In this document: piece by piece, positions 37,229-44,692 of the stretch
Layout of the letters: every line of letters starts with the position of its first letter
Position numbering within the stretch: the stretch's first letter is position 1
Origin: Paenibacillus massiliensis 2301065 = DSM 16942
GTDB taxonomy: Bacteria > Bacillota > Bacilli > Paenibacillales > Paenibacillaceae
Assembly (NCBI RefSeq): GCF_000377505.1
Contig: NZ_KB898201.1
Span: forward strand, 39,631-103,630
DNA: 64,000 nucleotides
Direction of reading: 5' to 3'
Notes under the pieces: generated by a model
Databases searched by the model: none
What the model was told of the DNA's origin: nothing
The model's input: only the letters and a program-made list of their open reading frames with translations
Position numbers and translations under genes: made by a program

Positions 37229-38617
37229 TTACTTATACCAGATGGACGGGATGATATCCTTCTCACGCTCAAGCAGTTCTGCAATGATCATATCCGCATC
37301 ATGAATCGAATTCACTAATGGATCTGTTAACATAGCCTTTCGCAACTGTGTATAGCTCTGTTCAACCACGGCTGCTGCGGTTAACTCATGCGTATCCAGC
37401 ACCAGCTCCTGCATCCCTCTTATCCCCCGAGGCATCTCCCCGACAGAAATCGGTCGGACTCCATCCATACTAACCTCGCATAGCAGCTCCAGAAACGCAT
37501 CGTCATTCATGTTGCTCACAGCTCCCTGATTCAGGGTATTAATAAAGAATTTCTTGCCCAGATTGCCCACCATGCTCTCAATGATATCCGTGGCATGATC
37601 TGGCCCCAAGGTGCTCATATATTCTCCTATTGGAATAGTTCCGTCTATAAAATCATCCACTTGCTGCCACATCTCCTCATGACGCTTGTAGCGGTCCTCC
37701 GTCTCCCAGATTGACAACGGTGGAATGATATCCTTCGTCTTGCCCAGTCCCTGCCAATAGCGAACGTATTCCTTGGTATGCGCCGTGCAGGTCGGGATAT
37801 AACCGAATATATCATATAGCTCGTACGTAATCGCATCGTTATGAAGGGCCTTGGCCCCCGTATCTCCGCCATCATTCTCGGTACCAGCGGATTCTCGCAA
37901 AGCCTCCGCAATCCGTGGCATGACGTCCATTCCGTCATACTCTGCGTGGAGCAGCCAAGTAAAATGATTCACTCCAGCGATACGGAAATCAAAACGCTCA
38001 TCAACTTCACTCGTGTATTCCTCTGCTTCCTGAATAATACCTGCACGTAGTGCGTAATGGATCTTCTTATGGGGCATATGATGGCTGTCGCACAAGGCAA
38101 ATGATTTCAAGGCTGGTGCATAACGGGTCAGCGCAATGCCATGGACCGTGGAAGGATTGATGTAATTAATAACCCAGGCCTCGGGGCATAGCTCCTCGAT
38201 GTCTTTGGCACATTGCATAATGACAGGCAGCTCACGCATCGCCCGAAAGATACCACCTGGACCGATCGTATCCCCGGAGCACATACGAATGCCATACTTT
38301 AGCGAGACCTCGCAATCTATACCACGATATTTGACCGAGTCCTTGGCGAAGCTTAGCACGACAAAATCAGCCCCAGGCAAAACCTCCCGCCAGTCTGTAG
38401 CTCCTTCGATCCGAAGCTCCACCTGATTATCACGAGCCACCATTTCTGCCAGGCGCACCATCTTGGACAGCTTCTCCGGGTCGGAATCCACCAAGGCGAG
38501 TGTTCCTTTATTCAGATAAGATGAGTGCACCATCTGCCAGATGGATTGACGACCGAAGAACAGACTCCCTGCACCAATGACCACTACCTTGGGCCGCTCT
38601 ATATTTGTATTTATCAT
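37229..38617 (-). CDS. Glycoside hydrolase family 4 alpha-glycosidase (alpha-galactosidase/galacturonidase-like)
   Basis: Cytoplasmic NAD+ and divalent-metal dependent glycosidase, 462 residues. An N-terminal Rossmann motif (VVVIGAGSLFFG) lies near residue 10, the family NYINPS near 150, a metal-binding Cys in LCDSHH near 175 and a metal-binding His in GVNHFTW near 200. Family 4 acts by oxidation at C3 and elimination. The residues after the metal Cys usually follow substrate (CHS in melibiases); CDS here does not match one I know, so the sugar is unresolved. ATG at 38617 has AGGGAGG seven bases upstream; the frame is open for 28 more codons without a ribosome site. Divergent from an AraC regulator that probably controls it. 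Confidence 0.88.
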   Translation of the reverse strand: MINTNIERPKVVVIGAGSLFFGRQSIWQMVHSSYLNKGTLALVDSDPEKLSKMVRLAEMVARDNQVELRIEGATDWREVLPGADFVVLSFAKDSVKYRGIDCEVSLKYGIRMCSGDTIGPGGIFRAMRELPVIMQCAKDIEELCPEAWVINYINPSTVHGIALTRYAPALKSFALCDSHHMPHKKIHYALRAGIIQEAEEYTSEVDERFDFRIAGVNHFTWLLHAEYDGMDVMPRIAEALRESAGTENDGGDTGAKALHNDAITYELYDIFGYIPTCTAHTKEYVRYWQGLGKTKDIIPPLSIWETEDRYKRHEEMWQQVDDFIDGTIPIGEYMSTLGPDHATDIIESMVGNLGKKFFINTLNQGAVSNMNDDAFLELLCEVSMDGVRPISVGEMPRGIRGMQELVLDTHELTAAAVVEQSYTQLRKAMLTDPLVNSIHDADMIIAELLEREKDIIPSIWYK

Positions 38618-38677
38618 GATTAGCCTCCCTGAAATAATAGGTTCTACGTTCATTATAATTTGGGTGGCAAAAAACAG

Positions 38678-38706
38678 AATATGCGTCGGTACGAAGTACA
38701 TGTCAA
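38678..38706 (-). promoter_or_regulatory. Sigma-A-type promoter of the GH4 gene
   Basis: On the minus strand TTGACA (38706-38701) is followed after 17 bases by CATATT (38683-38678, four of six). The start site would fall near 38671, about 54 bases before the ATG. Confidence 0.45.
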
Positions 38707-38716
38707 ATAGTAAGCT

Positions 38717-38748
38717 TATGGAAGCGTTATTAACTCAAGTGTTATAAT
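38717..38748 (+). promoter_or_regulatory. Catabolite (cre)-like site overlapping the AraC gene promoter
   Basis: Bases 38717-38731 fit the CcpA box WTGNAANCGNWNNCW with one mismatch. A TATAAT -10 box sits at 38743-38748 without a good -35, about 45 bases before the regulator start. The position suggests carbon catabolite control of the regulator and, indirectly, of the glycosidase. Confidence 0.35.
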
Positions 38749-38791
38749 AGCCATATATATGCATGTCAGAGAGTGAAGGGTAAGGATATTC

Positions 38792-39646
38792 ATGAATGAT
38801 AAGATCACGGGCATGGGAATGCTTAATGAGCTCTCCGAGCTGATCACTATTCGTATGAGCTCCTTTTGGGAATCGGAGCATGGCGAGAGCTGGATCGAGC
38901 ACAAGATGCATCATGATTACGATCTGTGGTTCCTGCAGGAAGGAAAGGCAAAAATCACGGTACATGGTAAGGAACATACGGTCATGCCTGGCGATGTGGT
39001 ATTTTTCTATCCTGGGGTGCCTTACACTGCCGCAGCCTGTGAGGGAGCATGTCGCTTTATGTATGTGCATTTCGATTTTCGTATCGGTCATAACGAGCGG
39101 ATCTTGAGTGAGCTTCAGCTCCCGGGTATCATTTCTGCCTCCTTGATTCATGATGAGACCTTCCTGCTTGTCCAGGCTTATCAGCGACTGAAGCAGCAGG
39201 GAAGCAAATCAGGGAACCGCTTATACGTCAAGGCCTGCCTCACAGCCGTGATTGCCAAAATTATCGAGCTGCATGCATTGGGTCAATACCATGGAAATTT
39301 TCTGGATAGCGACACGAAAATAAGAACATCGGAGCGAAGTCTGGATGTGCTGCAGCCAGTTCTGGCCTTTATAGATGAGAACCTGCACCAGAGCTTCAAA
39401 ATGAGTGAGCTGGCAGCGCTTGTCGGTATTTCTGAGAAGTATTTCATCTCGTATTTCAAAAAGGCGCTCGGGATCACGCCGGGGCAGTACATTTATCAGA
39501 TTAAGATGAATCGCGCCCGCGACTATCTATATGAGAAGAAATATAGCATTCAGGAGATCGCCGCCTTTCTTGGCTATCCTGATCCTTTTACCTTTTCAAA
39601 AGCCTTCAAAAAATACTACAACGTGCCTCCTTCCAGGTTCGATTAG
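38792..39646 (+). CDS. AraC-family transcriptional regulator with cupin sensor domain
   Basis: Regulator of 284 residues. Residues 30-100 form an AraC-type cupin arm (DLWFLQEGKAKITVHG and MPGDVVFFYPGVPY), the usual sugar-sensing fold. Residues 180-284 hold two helix-turn-helices: SELAALVGISEKYFISYFKK and IQEIAAFLGYPDPFTFSKAF, followed by the closing PPSRFD. ATG at 38792 has AAGGGTAAGGA upstream. It is divergent from the GH4 glycosidase gene across 174 bases, so it most likely activates that gene when the matching sugar is present. Confidence 0.92.
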   Translation: MNDKITGMGMLNELSELITIRMSSFWESEHGESWIEHKMHHDYDLWFLQEGKAKITVHGKEHTVMPGDVVFFYPGVPYTAAACEGACRFMYVHFDFRIGHNERILSELQLPGIISASLIHDETFLLVQAYQRLKQQGSKSGNRLYVKACLTAVIAKIIELHALGQYHGNFLDSDTKIRTSERSLDVLQPVLAFIDENLHQSFKMSELAALVGISEKYFISYFKKALGITPGQYIYQIKMNRARDYLYEKKYSIQEIAAFLGYPDPFTFSKAFKKYYNVPPSRFD

Positions 39647-39694
39647 TGAGTTCTGGATGATAAGGGCAGCCCACTCCTTCAACAGTTGTATTTC

Positions 39695-40627
39695 TCATTG
39701 CTTATCAAGCTTATTATTTATCGCTCCAAATGGAACATGAACGGAAGGAAATGTTCTGGCTACACCCTCAATATGACCTACTTGATCATCAAAGAATATG
39801 TGTGGCTTGAAGACATTCAGCACTCTGATCTTCTCTACTCCTCCAAGAAAGAAGGCTTCATCAATTCTGATATCTAGCTTTCTAAGTGTGTTGATCATTC
39901 TCTCATGTGCAGGTGCATTTCTGGCTGTAGCAATGGCTATTCGTATTCTAGGCTTATAATCAGGGTCATTTTGATTTTTCAATATTTCTTTTTGTTGTAA
40001 TTTAGAGATTTCCGTGAAGAATCTGGAGAGTGGTCCGGCTGGTAAAGGAAGGCTTGCCAGCTCTTTCTCATGTGAATGAAACTGGTCGAGTGCTCCTTGT
40101 TGGAAAATAGACTCGGCTGAATCATCCGCTATAATTCCGTCAAAATCAAAAGCGATTCTTATTTCATTATCTTGTTCATCATCAATGTAATCCGAAGGAT
40201 ACATACATCCTGCTGGATATCCATGTTCGACAGCCTCCTTGACGTCATCTGGATTGCCAGATAGAAAAAGGGCTGCATTAAACGCTGCCATATATTTAAA
40301 TGGATTACTCCCCGCAACAAACACAGCTCTACTTATGGTTAGGTCATAATGCTCAATGGACTTAAACACTCTGAGACCCGTATCCGGGTCATTTCGTGAC
40401 AGCAAGATCACTTCCACTAATTGATCTTCAGGTGTATTGATACTTAACAATCTCTTGATAAGTGGGTAAGCAACACCATGTGCTAAGATTTCATTTTCAT
40501 GTTCTCTCTGATAGTCTCGATAAGCCGCTTCCCCTTCTTCCTGGAATACACGATCAGACTCCGTTAAGTCGAACAAGGCACTTGAAGCTACCGCAATCAC
40601 AAATTTATTAGTAATATCGAATGGCAT
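39695..40627 (-). CDS. Cytosolic 5'-nucleotidase (NT5C1-like, HAD superfamily)
   Basis: Protein of 310 residues related to the 5'-nucleotidase family of eukaryotic cN-I, which also occurs in bacteria. It should remove phosphate from nucleoside monophosphates in the cytoplasm. HAD motifs: DFDGIIADD near residue 160 (nucleophile Asp and general acid Asp), ATARNAP near 230 and FFDDQ near 275. ATG at 40627 has AAAGGAAAT upstream. It follows the GNAT gene by 20 bases in the same direction, so they are probably one transcript, and it converges with the AraC gene with a 48-base gap. No link to the biosynthetic clusters is evident. Confidence 0.88.
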   Translation of the reverse strand: MPFDITNKFVIAVASSALFDLTESDRVFQEEGEAAYRDYQREHENEILAHGVAYPLIKRLLSINTPEDQLVEVILLSRNDPDTGLRVFKSIEHYDLTISRAVFVAGSNPFKYMAAFNAALFLSGNPDDVKEAVEHGYPAGCMYPSDYIDDEQDNEIRIAFDFDGIIADDSAESIFQQGALDQFHSHEKELASLPLPAGPLSRFFTEISKLQQKEILKNQNDPDYKPRIRIAIATARNAPAHERMINTLRKLDIRIDEAFFLGGVEKIRVLNVFKPHIFFDDQVGHIEGVARTFPSVHVPFGAINNKLDKQ

Positions 40628-40647
40628 TCGTCTAATTTCCTTTCTCT

Positions 40648-41091
40648 TTACAAGCCGGCTATCATTGACATAAAAATGTCTATGGAATCCTCACGATCCA
40701 CTTTAAATCCGAATCGTTCATATAGGCGTTTGGCTGAACTTCCTTGAAGAACATTTAAAGTCACCAGGCTTCCTGCGACATGATCTTGTGTAAGGAAATA
40801 TTCTAGCACTTGGCCACCAATGCCTATACCTTGATACTCTGGTTTTATGTAAAAATGCTCTAATAAGTAACCTTTGGCTAACGGCTTGAAGGCAATGCAC
40901 CCAATAAAGGTAGACTCTACTTGTATGATCCACGTATGTTCAGGGGCAAATGAATCCCGAAAACGTTGGCGCACCTTCTCCTCATGAAATCTACCTAGCC
41001 TTGTTAAATCATCATACAGCACTATTGCTCTTAAATTTGCAATGGTCTCCACATCTGAGAATTCGGACTGATGAAGAGTAATCTGATTCAC
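40648..41091 (-). CDS. GNAT-family N-acetyltransferase
   Basis: Protein of 147 residues with the GNAT fold: the acetyl-CoA binding loop is in YQGIGIGGQVLEYF (Q-x-x-G-x-G/A) near residues 85-98, preceded by the beta-4 strand LLEHFYIKPE. The C-terminal AKRLYERFGFKVDRED is also typical. Substrate unknown; proteins of this size acetylate amines such as antibiotics, polyamines or protein N-termini. GTG at 41091 has AGGGGGGAT upstream; no in-frame ATG gives a sensible length. Upstream member of a two-gene unit with the 5'-nucleotidase. Confidence 0.9.
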   Translation of the reverse strand: MNQITLHQSEFSDVETIANLRAIVLYDDLTRLGRFHEEKVRQRFRDSFAPEHTWIIQVESTFIGCIAFKPLAKGYLLEHFYIKPEYQGIGIGGQVLEYFLTQDHVAGSLVTLNVLQGSSAKRLYERFGFKVDREDSIDIFMSMIAGL

Positions 41092-41205
41092 CTAATATCC
41101 CCCCCTTTCCGGGTCTCCATTTATGCTTTCCTGGCTTTCATTCAGCATCCGCGAGAGTGTCCCTACCACGATTCCAATCTCGCAACTACTCGTAACTATT
41201 CAAAA

Positions 41206-41592
41206 TTAAGTATAATCCACTCTCAGATTCGCCTCACTTACCCGCAGCTTTCCGTCATAATCCTTAATTTTTTGATCCAGACGCTGGATCGTCTCGTCGA
41301 TCTCTCTGCGACGGACAATCAGCTTCTCTCTTTCCTCGATCAGAATGCTTTTGCGTTCCTCTAGACTCTCTTCTCCCTTGGAGAATAAGGAGGTATATTC
41401 CATTAGCGCCTCGATGGTCAGGCCCGCGCTTCGCATGCATTTTATGAATTCAATCCATTTGATATCTTCTTCAGAATACTTACGGTCCCCTCTCTTATCT
41501 CGCATAACAGGGGGGATCAGACCAAGCTGTTCATAATACCTGAGTGTTGCTGAAGTCAGATTGAACTGCTTGGCTACCTTGGCAATGTTCAT
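41206..41592 (-). CDS. adhR: MerR-family regulator, AdhR-like
   Basis: Regulator of 128 residues: MerR helix-turn-helix at 1-70 (MNIAKVAKQFNLTSATLRYYEQLGL region) and a long charged coiled coil from 75 to 120. There is no large effector domain, so it belongs to the small MerR regulators that sense electrophiles or metals. ATG at 41592 is preceded by GAGGTGA; 14 further in-frame codons upstream are possible but lack a ribosome site. Divergent from an alcohol dehydrogenase gene whose promoter has the 19-base spacer these proteins act on. In Bacillus subtilis AdhR/AdhA respond to aldehydes; this pair has the same layout, so the name is assigned by analogy. Confidence 0.85.
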   Translation of the reverse strand: MNIAKVAKQFNLTSATLRYYEQLGLIPPVMRDKRGDRKYSEEDIKWIEFIKCMRSAGLTIEALMEYTSLFSKGEESLEERKSILIEEREKLIVRRREIDETIQRLDQKIKDYDGKLRVSEANLRVDYT

Positions 41593-41624
41593 TAGGTCAC
41601 CTCGTGCTTCTTCATTCATATTTG

Positions 41625-41655
41625 AATTTAACACTTAAAGCTCACTTGAAGTCAA
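41625..41655 (-). promoter_or_regulatory. MerR-type promoter of the adhR-like gene, 19-bp spacer
   Basis: On the minus strand TTGACT (41655-41650) and TAAATT (41630-41625) are 19 bases apart, and the region between contains an imperfect dyad (CTTCAAGTGAGCTTTAAG). It shares the CTT-AAG arms with the adhA promoter dyad, suggesting autoregulation. Confidence 0.65.
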
Positions 41656-41730
41656 TAGTCCACCACCATCTACCAAGACTATCAAACATATCATTTTCTA
41701 ATCTTTTTCAGTTCATTTTCAAAATTCCTC

Positions 41731-41761
41731 TTGCTATAAAGTTAACTTGAAGGTCTATACT
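41731..41761 (+). promoter_or_regulatory. MerR-type promoter of the adhA-like gene, 19-bp spacer
   Basis: TTGCTA (41731-41736) and TATACT (41756-41761) are separated by 19 bases containing the palindrome AAGTTAACTT. This is the expected architecture for activation by the divergently encoded MerR protein. The start site would be near 41768, about 80 bases before the ATG. Confidence 0.75.
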
Positions 41762-41850
41762 TCAATTTGTGCAGAGCAATCCCAGATCAATAGCTCGGTC
41801 TGCCTTGCTCATATGCTTACCTATAACATCTATCTAGAGGAGCGAATAAC

Positions 41851-42891
41851 ATGTGTGAATCTCGTGTATTAAGTGTGTCTCACGCCAATGCGAACTTTGA
41901 GACAACTACAATCCAGCGTCGCGACCTACGTCCAGATGACGTCCTGATCGACATTAAATATAGCGGTATCTGCCACTCTGACATCCATACTGCCCACGGT
42001 GACTGGGGCGCAGCCATTTTCCCCTTAGTGCCTGGTCATGAGATCGCTGGGGTTGTTCAGGCTGTCGGCTCGGCTGTCACCAAATTTGCCGTAGGCGACC
42101 GCGTTGGGGTCGGTTGTTATGTAGATTCCTGCGGAGAGTGTGAATACTGTCAACAGGATTTGGAGCAATTCTGCACAAAAGGTGTGGTCTCTACCTATAA
42201 TTCCTTGGACTATGATGGTCAACCAACCCATGGTGGCTACAGTCAAAAGATCGTTGTAACGGAGCGCTTCGTTGTGCGTATTCCTGACGCTCTGGACTTG
42301 GATGTAGCCAGTCCACTGCTGTGTGCCGGGATTACTACCTACTCTCCGTTAAGACACTGGAACGCAGGGCCTGGGAAGAAAGTAGCCATTCTGGGTATGG
42401 GCGGTCTGGGTCATATGGCCATTCAATATGCTCATGCACTGGGAGCCGAGGTTACTGTTCTGAGCCGCTCTACGGACAAGAAGGCCGAAGCCTTGAGCTT
42501 TGGTGCAGACCATTATTATGCAACCAGCGACTCCGAGACCTTTACTACACTGGCTGGGCGTTTTGATCTAATTCTGAATACCGTATCTGCCAATCTGGAC
42601 GTGGATGCCTATTTATCCCTGCTCCGCATTGACGGAACCCTGGTGAACGTAGGAGCACCAAGTCAGCCGGATCAGTACCATGTATTCTCCTTAATCATGG
42701 GCAGACGCAGCATCGCCGGTTCCCTTGTAGGTGGTATCCGCGAGACACAGGAAATGCTGGACTTCTCTGCTGAGCATCATATTAAGCCTCAGATCGAAGT
42801 GATTTCTGCCGATCAAGTGGACGAGGCCTATGAGCGTGTATTGCGCAGTGACGTTCGCTATCGGTTCGTCATTGATGTAGCTACACTGTAG
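41851..42891 (+). CDS. adhA: Zinc-dependent NAD(P)H alcohol/aldehyde dehydrogenase (AdhA/YahK-like)
   Basis: Medium-chain dehydrogenase of 346 residues. Catalytic zinc ligands lie in GICHSDIH and GHE; four structural-zinc Cys residues lie in the CGECEYCQQDLEQFC segment near 95-110. The cofactor motif is GMGGLGHMAIQYA near 180. The cinnamyl-alcohol/YahK subgroup mostly reduces aldehydes with NADPH. ATG at 41851 has GAGGAG nine bases upstream. It is divergent from a MerR regulator and controlled by a 19-base-spacer promoter, as in aldehyde detoxification by AdhA of Bacillus subtilis. A strong hairpin follows. Confidence 0.93.
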   Translation: MCESRVLSVSHANANFETTTIQRRDLRPDDVLIDIKYSGICHSDIHTAHGDWGAAIFPLVPGHEIAGVVQAVGSAVTKFAVGDRVGVGCYVDSCGECEYCQQDLEQFCTKGVVSTYNSLDYDGQPTHGGYSQKIVVTERFVVRIPDALDLDVASPLLCAGITTYSPLRHWNAGPGKKVAILGMGGLGHMAIQYAHALGAEVTVLSRSTDKKAEALSFGADHYYATSDSETFTTLAGRFDLILNTVSANLDVDAYLSLLRIDGTLVNVGAPSQPDQYHVFSLIMGRRSIAGSLVGGIRETQEMLDFSAEHHIKPQIEVISADQVDEAYERVLRSDVRYRFVIDVATL

Positions 42892-42903
42892 TCATCGTAA
42901 ACA

Positions 42904-42983
42904 AAGCCGTTCCAGCACAGAACTTGCTTTTAATGGCCAGAGACTCTCCAGCTATTAAAAGCAAGTTCGGCATGGAACGGCTT
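42904..42983. terminator. Nested-stem bidirectional terminator between adhA and ectB
   Basis: Outer arms AAGCCGTTCCA at 42904-42914 and 42973-42983 (11 bases) and inner arms GAACTTGCTTTTAAT at 42920-42934 and 42954-42968 (15 bases) are both perfect, separated by short internal loops. T-rich sequence follows on the plus strand. It separates two convergent genes. Confidence 0.7.
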
Positions 42984-43022
42984 CCTCATTTACTTATTTA
43001 ATCATGACCTACCCAGTACATG

Positions 43023-44294
43023 CTACATAACCGAAGTAACCAGCGAGCTGTATACCTGCTCCATACTTTCCTCGAGAATATCGCAGCCCTTGCGAAGGTT
43101 CTCCATGCTTACCGTCAGCGCAGGCATAATCTTAATCACGGTATCATTGCGTCCTGCTCGCTCAATAATAAGACCTCTACGGAAGCAGAGCTCCGTGACC
43201 TCCTTGGCGAAGGCCTCGCCCAGATGCGATACATCTATCCCCCAGATCAAGCCCATGCCACGGATTCTGATGAAGGGATCTATCGACTGGATGCTGTCCC
43301 GCAAAAATTGCTGAACGAACGCCTCCTTCTCCTTCACCTGCTCCTCTAGCCCGATGGCATCTCTGAATTCCAGTGCCGCTTTTGCCGCCACAAAGGCCAG
43401 CTGATTGCCACGGAAGGTACCATTATGCTCACCCGGACTCCATACATCCAGCTCCGGCCTAAGCAGCAGCAATGACATAGGTAGTCCATAACCGCTGATC
43501 GACTTGGACAAGACCACGATATCCGGTACAATCCCTGCCCGTTCAAATGAGAAAAAGGAGCCTGTCCGTCCGCAGCCAACCTGAATATCATCAATAATCA
43601 GCAAAATATCATGCGCTGTGCACAAATGACGTAGATCCGCTAACCAATCGGCATCCGCCATGTTAATTCCACCCTCGGCCTGGATCGTCTCCAGAATGAT
43701 CGCAGCTGGCTTCTCTACCCCCGAATGGGAATCGGTGAGCAAGTGCTCCATATAAGAAATGGTATCCAGCCCACTAAAGGTATTGTAATACGGAATAAAC
43801 GTTACATTATCTAGCGTAATACCTGCGCTCTCCCGTATCGAGCGACTGCTGGTTACGGAGAGACTTCCCAAGGACATGCCGTGGAACGCACCCATGAAGG
43901 CGAATATTCCACTTCTCTTCGTCACCTTGCGAGCCAGCTTCAGTGCAGCCTCGACAGCATTCGTGCCTGTTGGTCCGCAGAATTGCAGCTTATAATTCAA
44001 TTGCTTAGGCACTAGAATACGCTCCGAAAAGGATTCTATGAATTCCTGCTTCGCTGTCGTATACATGTCCAGGCCGTGCATGATTCGATCTGCCGTTACA
44101 TAATCCAGAATGCGTTGCTTCATGAAATCATTATTATGACCATAGTTCAAGGCACCTGCTCCAGCAAAAAAGTCAATATACCCTTCTCCTGAATCGGTGT
44201 AAAGCATATCGTTCTTGGCTTTGTTAAATACAACCGGAAAGCTTCTGCAATACGATCTTACATTGGACTCCAGTACCTCAAATGTGTTCATCAT
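43023..44294 (-). CDS. ectB: Diaminobutyrate--2-oxoglutarate aminotransferase
   Basis: Class III PLP aminotransferase of 423 residues that makes L-2,4-diaminobutyrate (Dab) from aspartate semialdehyde with Glu as amino donor. The PLP Lys lies in LSKSISGYGLP near 265; the cofactor Asp region is LIIDDIQVGCGRTG near 235; GPTGTNAVEAALK near 110 binds phosphate. The N-terminus (FFAGAGALNYGHN) is typical of EctB rather than ornithine transaminase. ATG at 44294 has GGGAGG ten bases upstream and overlaps the stop of a small ORF. No ectA or ectC is nearby, so Dab rather than ectoine is the probable product, used by the neighbouring NRPS. Same strand as, and downstream of, the NRPS and hydrolase genes. 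Confidence 0.92.
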   Translation of the reverse strand: MMNTFEVLESNVRSYCRSFPVVFNKAKNDMLYTDSGEGYIDFFAGAGALNYGHNNDFMKQRILDYVTADRIMHGLDMYTTAKQEFIESFSERILVPKQLNYKLQFCGPTGTNAVEAALKLARKVTKRSGIFAFMGAFHGMSLGSLSVTSSRSIRESAGITLDNVTFIPYYNTFSGLDTISYMEHLLTDSHSGVEKPAAIILETIQAEGGINMADADWLADLRHLCTAHDILLIIDDIQVGCGRTGSFFSFERAGIVPDIVVLSKSISGYGLPMSLLLLRPELDVWSPGEHNGTFRGNQLAFVAAKAALEFRDAIGLEEQVKEKEAFVQQFLRDSIQSIDPFIRIRGMGLIWGIDVSHLGEAFAKEVTELCFRRGLIIERAGRNDTVIKIMPALTVSMENLRKGCDILEESMEQVYSSLVTSVM

Positions 44295-44470
44295 TACTCA
44301 TCCTCCCATTGACCTGATTGGAAATCGTTCCACACTCGGAAAGCAATAAGTGTACATATGTAATCCAATTTGCAAAGAAGATCCAAAGCCTCCGGAATCA
44401 AGCAGACCCTATCCATCTGTACATTCACAAATGCGTTATTGATTCGTTGGAATGAGGGTCTGATGATCAC
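44294..44470 (-). CDS. Small ORF coupled to ectB, function unknown
   Basis: A 58-codon frame ending in TAA whose last base is the A of the ectB ATG. GTG at 44470 has AGGTGG seven bases upstream, so both translation signals are plausible; a TTG 21 bases further upstream lacks one. The product is mildly hydrophobic in the middle (near IPEALDLLCKLDYICTLIAF) with an acidic end (WEDE). I recognise no family and see no membrane anchor or metal motif. It may be a real small protein, a leader peptide that couples ectB translation, or a chance frame. Confidence 0.4.
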   Translation of the reverse strand: MIIRPSFQRINNAFVNVQMDRVCLIPEALDLLCKLDYICTLIAFRVWNDFQSGQWEDE

Positions 44471-44558
44471 TGTAACACCACCTAACAACAATTATTTTTT
44501 TAGAAATTCCAAAATCCTCTTATCGCATAAAAATGTAATTAAATATCTCTTATTCAAT

Positions 44559-44586
44559 AAAATACCACATTTTTCCTTGAAGTCAA
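44559..44586 (-). promoter_or_regulatory. Possible sigma-A promoter of the ectB unit
   Basis: On the minus strand TTGACT (44586-44581) is followed after 16 bases by TATTTT (44564-44559). It would start a transcript near 44552, giving a leader of about 80 bases before the small ORF and 260 before ectB. The 44471-44692 gap is otherwise AT-rich and empty. Confidence 0.45.
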
Positions 44587-44692
44587 TTTGTTTTCATGGT
44601 GAAATTTGTTAATTTTTGATTTTATTTTCTCTGTTCATGCTGTACATTGTAAAAACGTCTTCTACGTTACGCTTCTAATCGTCCAAAGAGCA

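Noticed and set aside
44294..44495. T-box riboswitch upstream of ectB
   Set aside because: A GGTGG-like stretch followed later by ACCCT resembles a T-box antiterminator, but the conserved core around it and any specifier stem are missing; a ribosome site for the small ORF explains GGTGG better.
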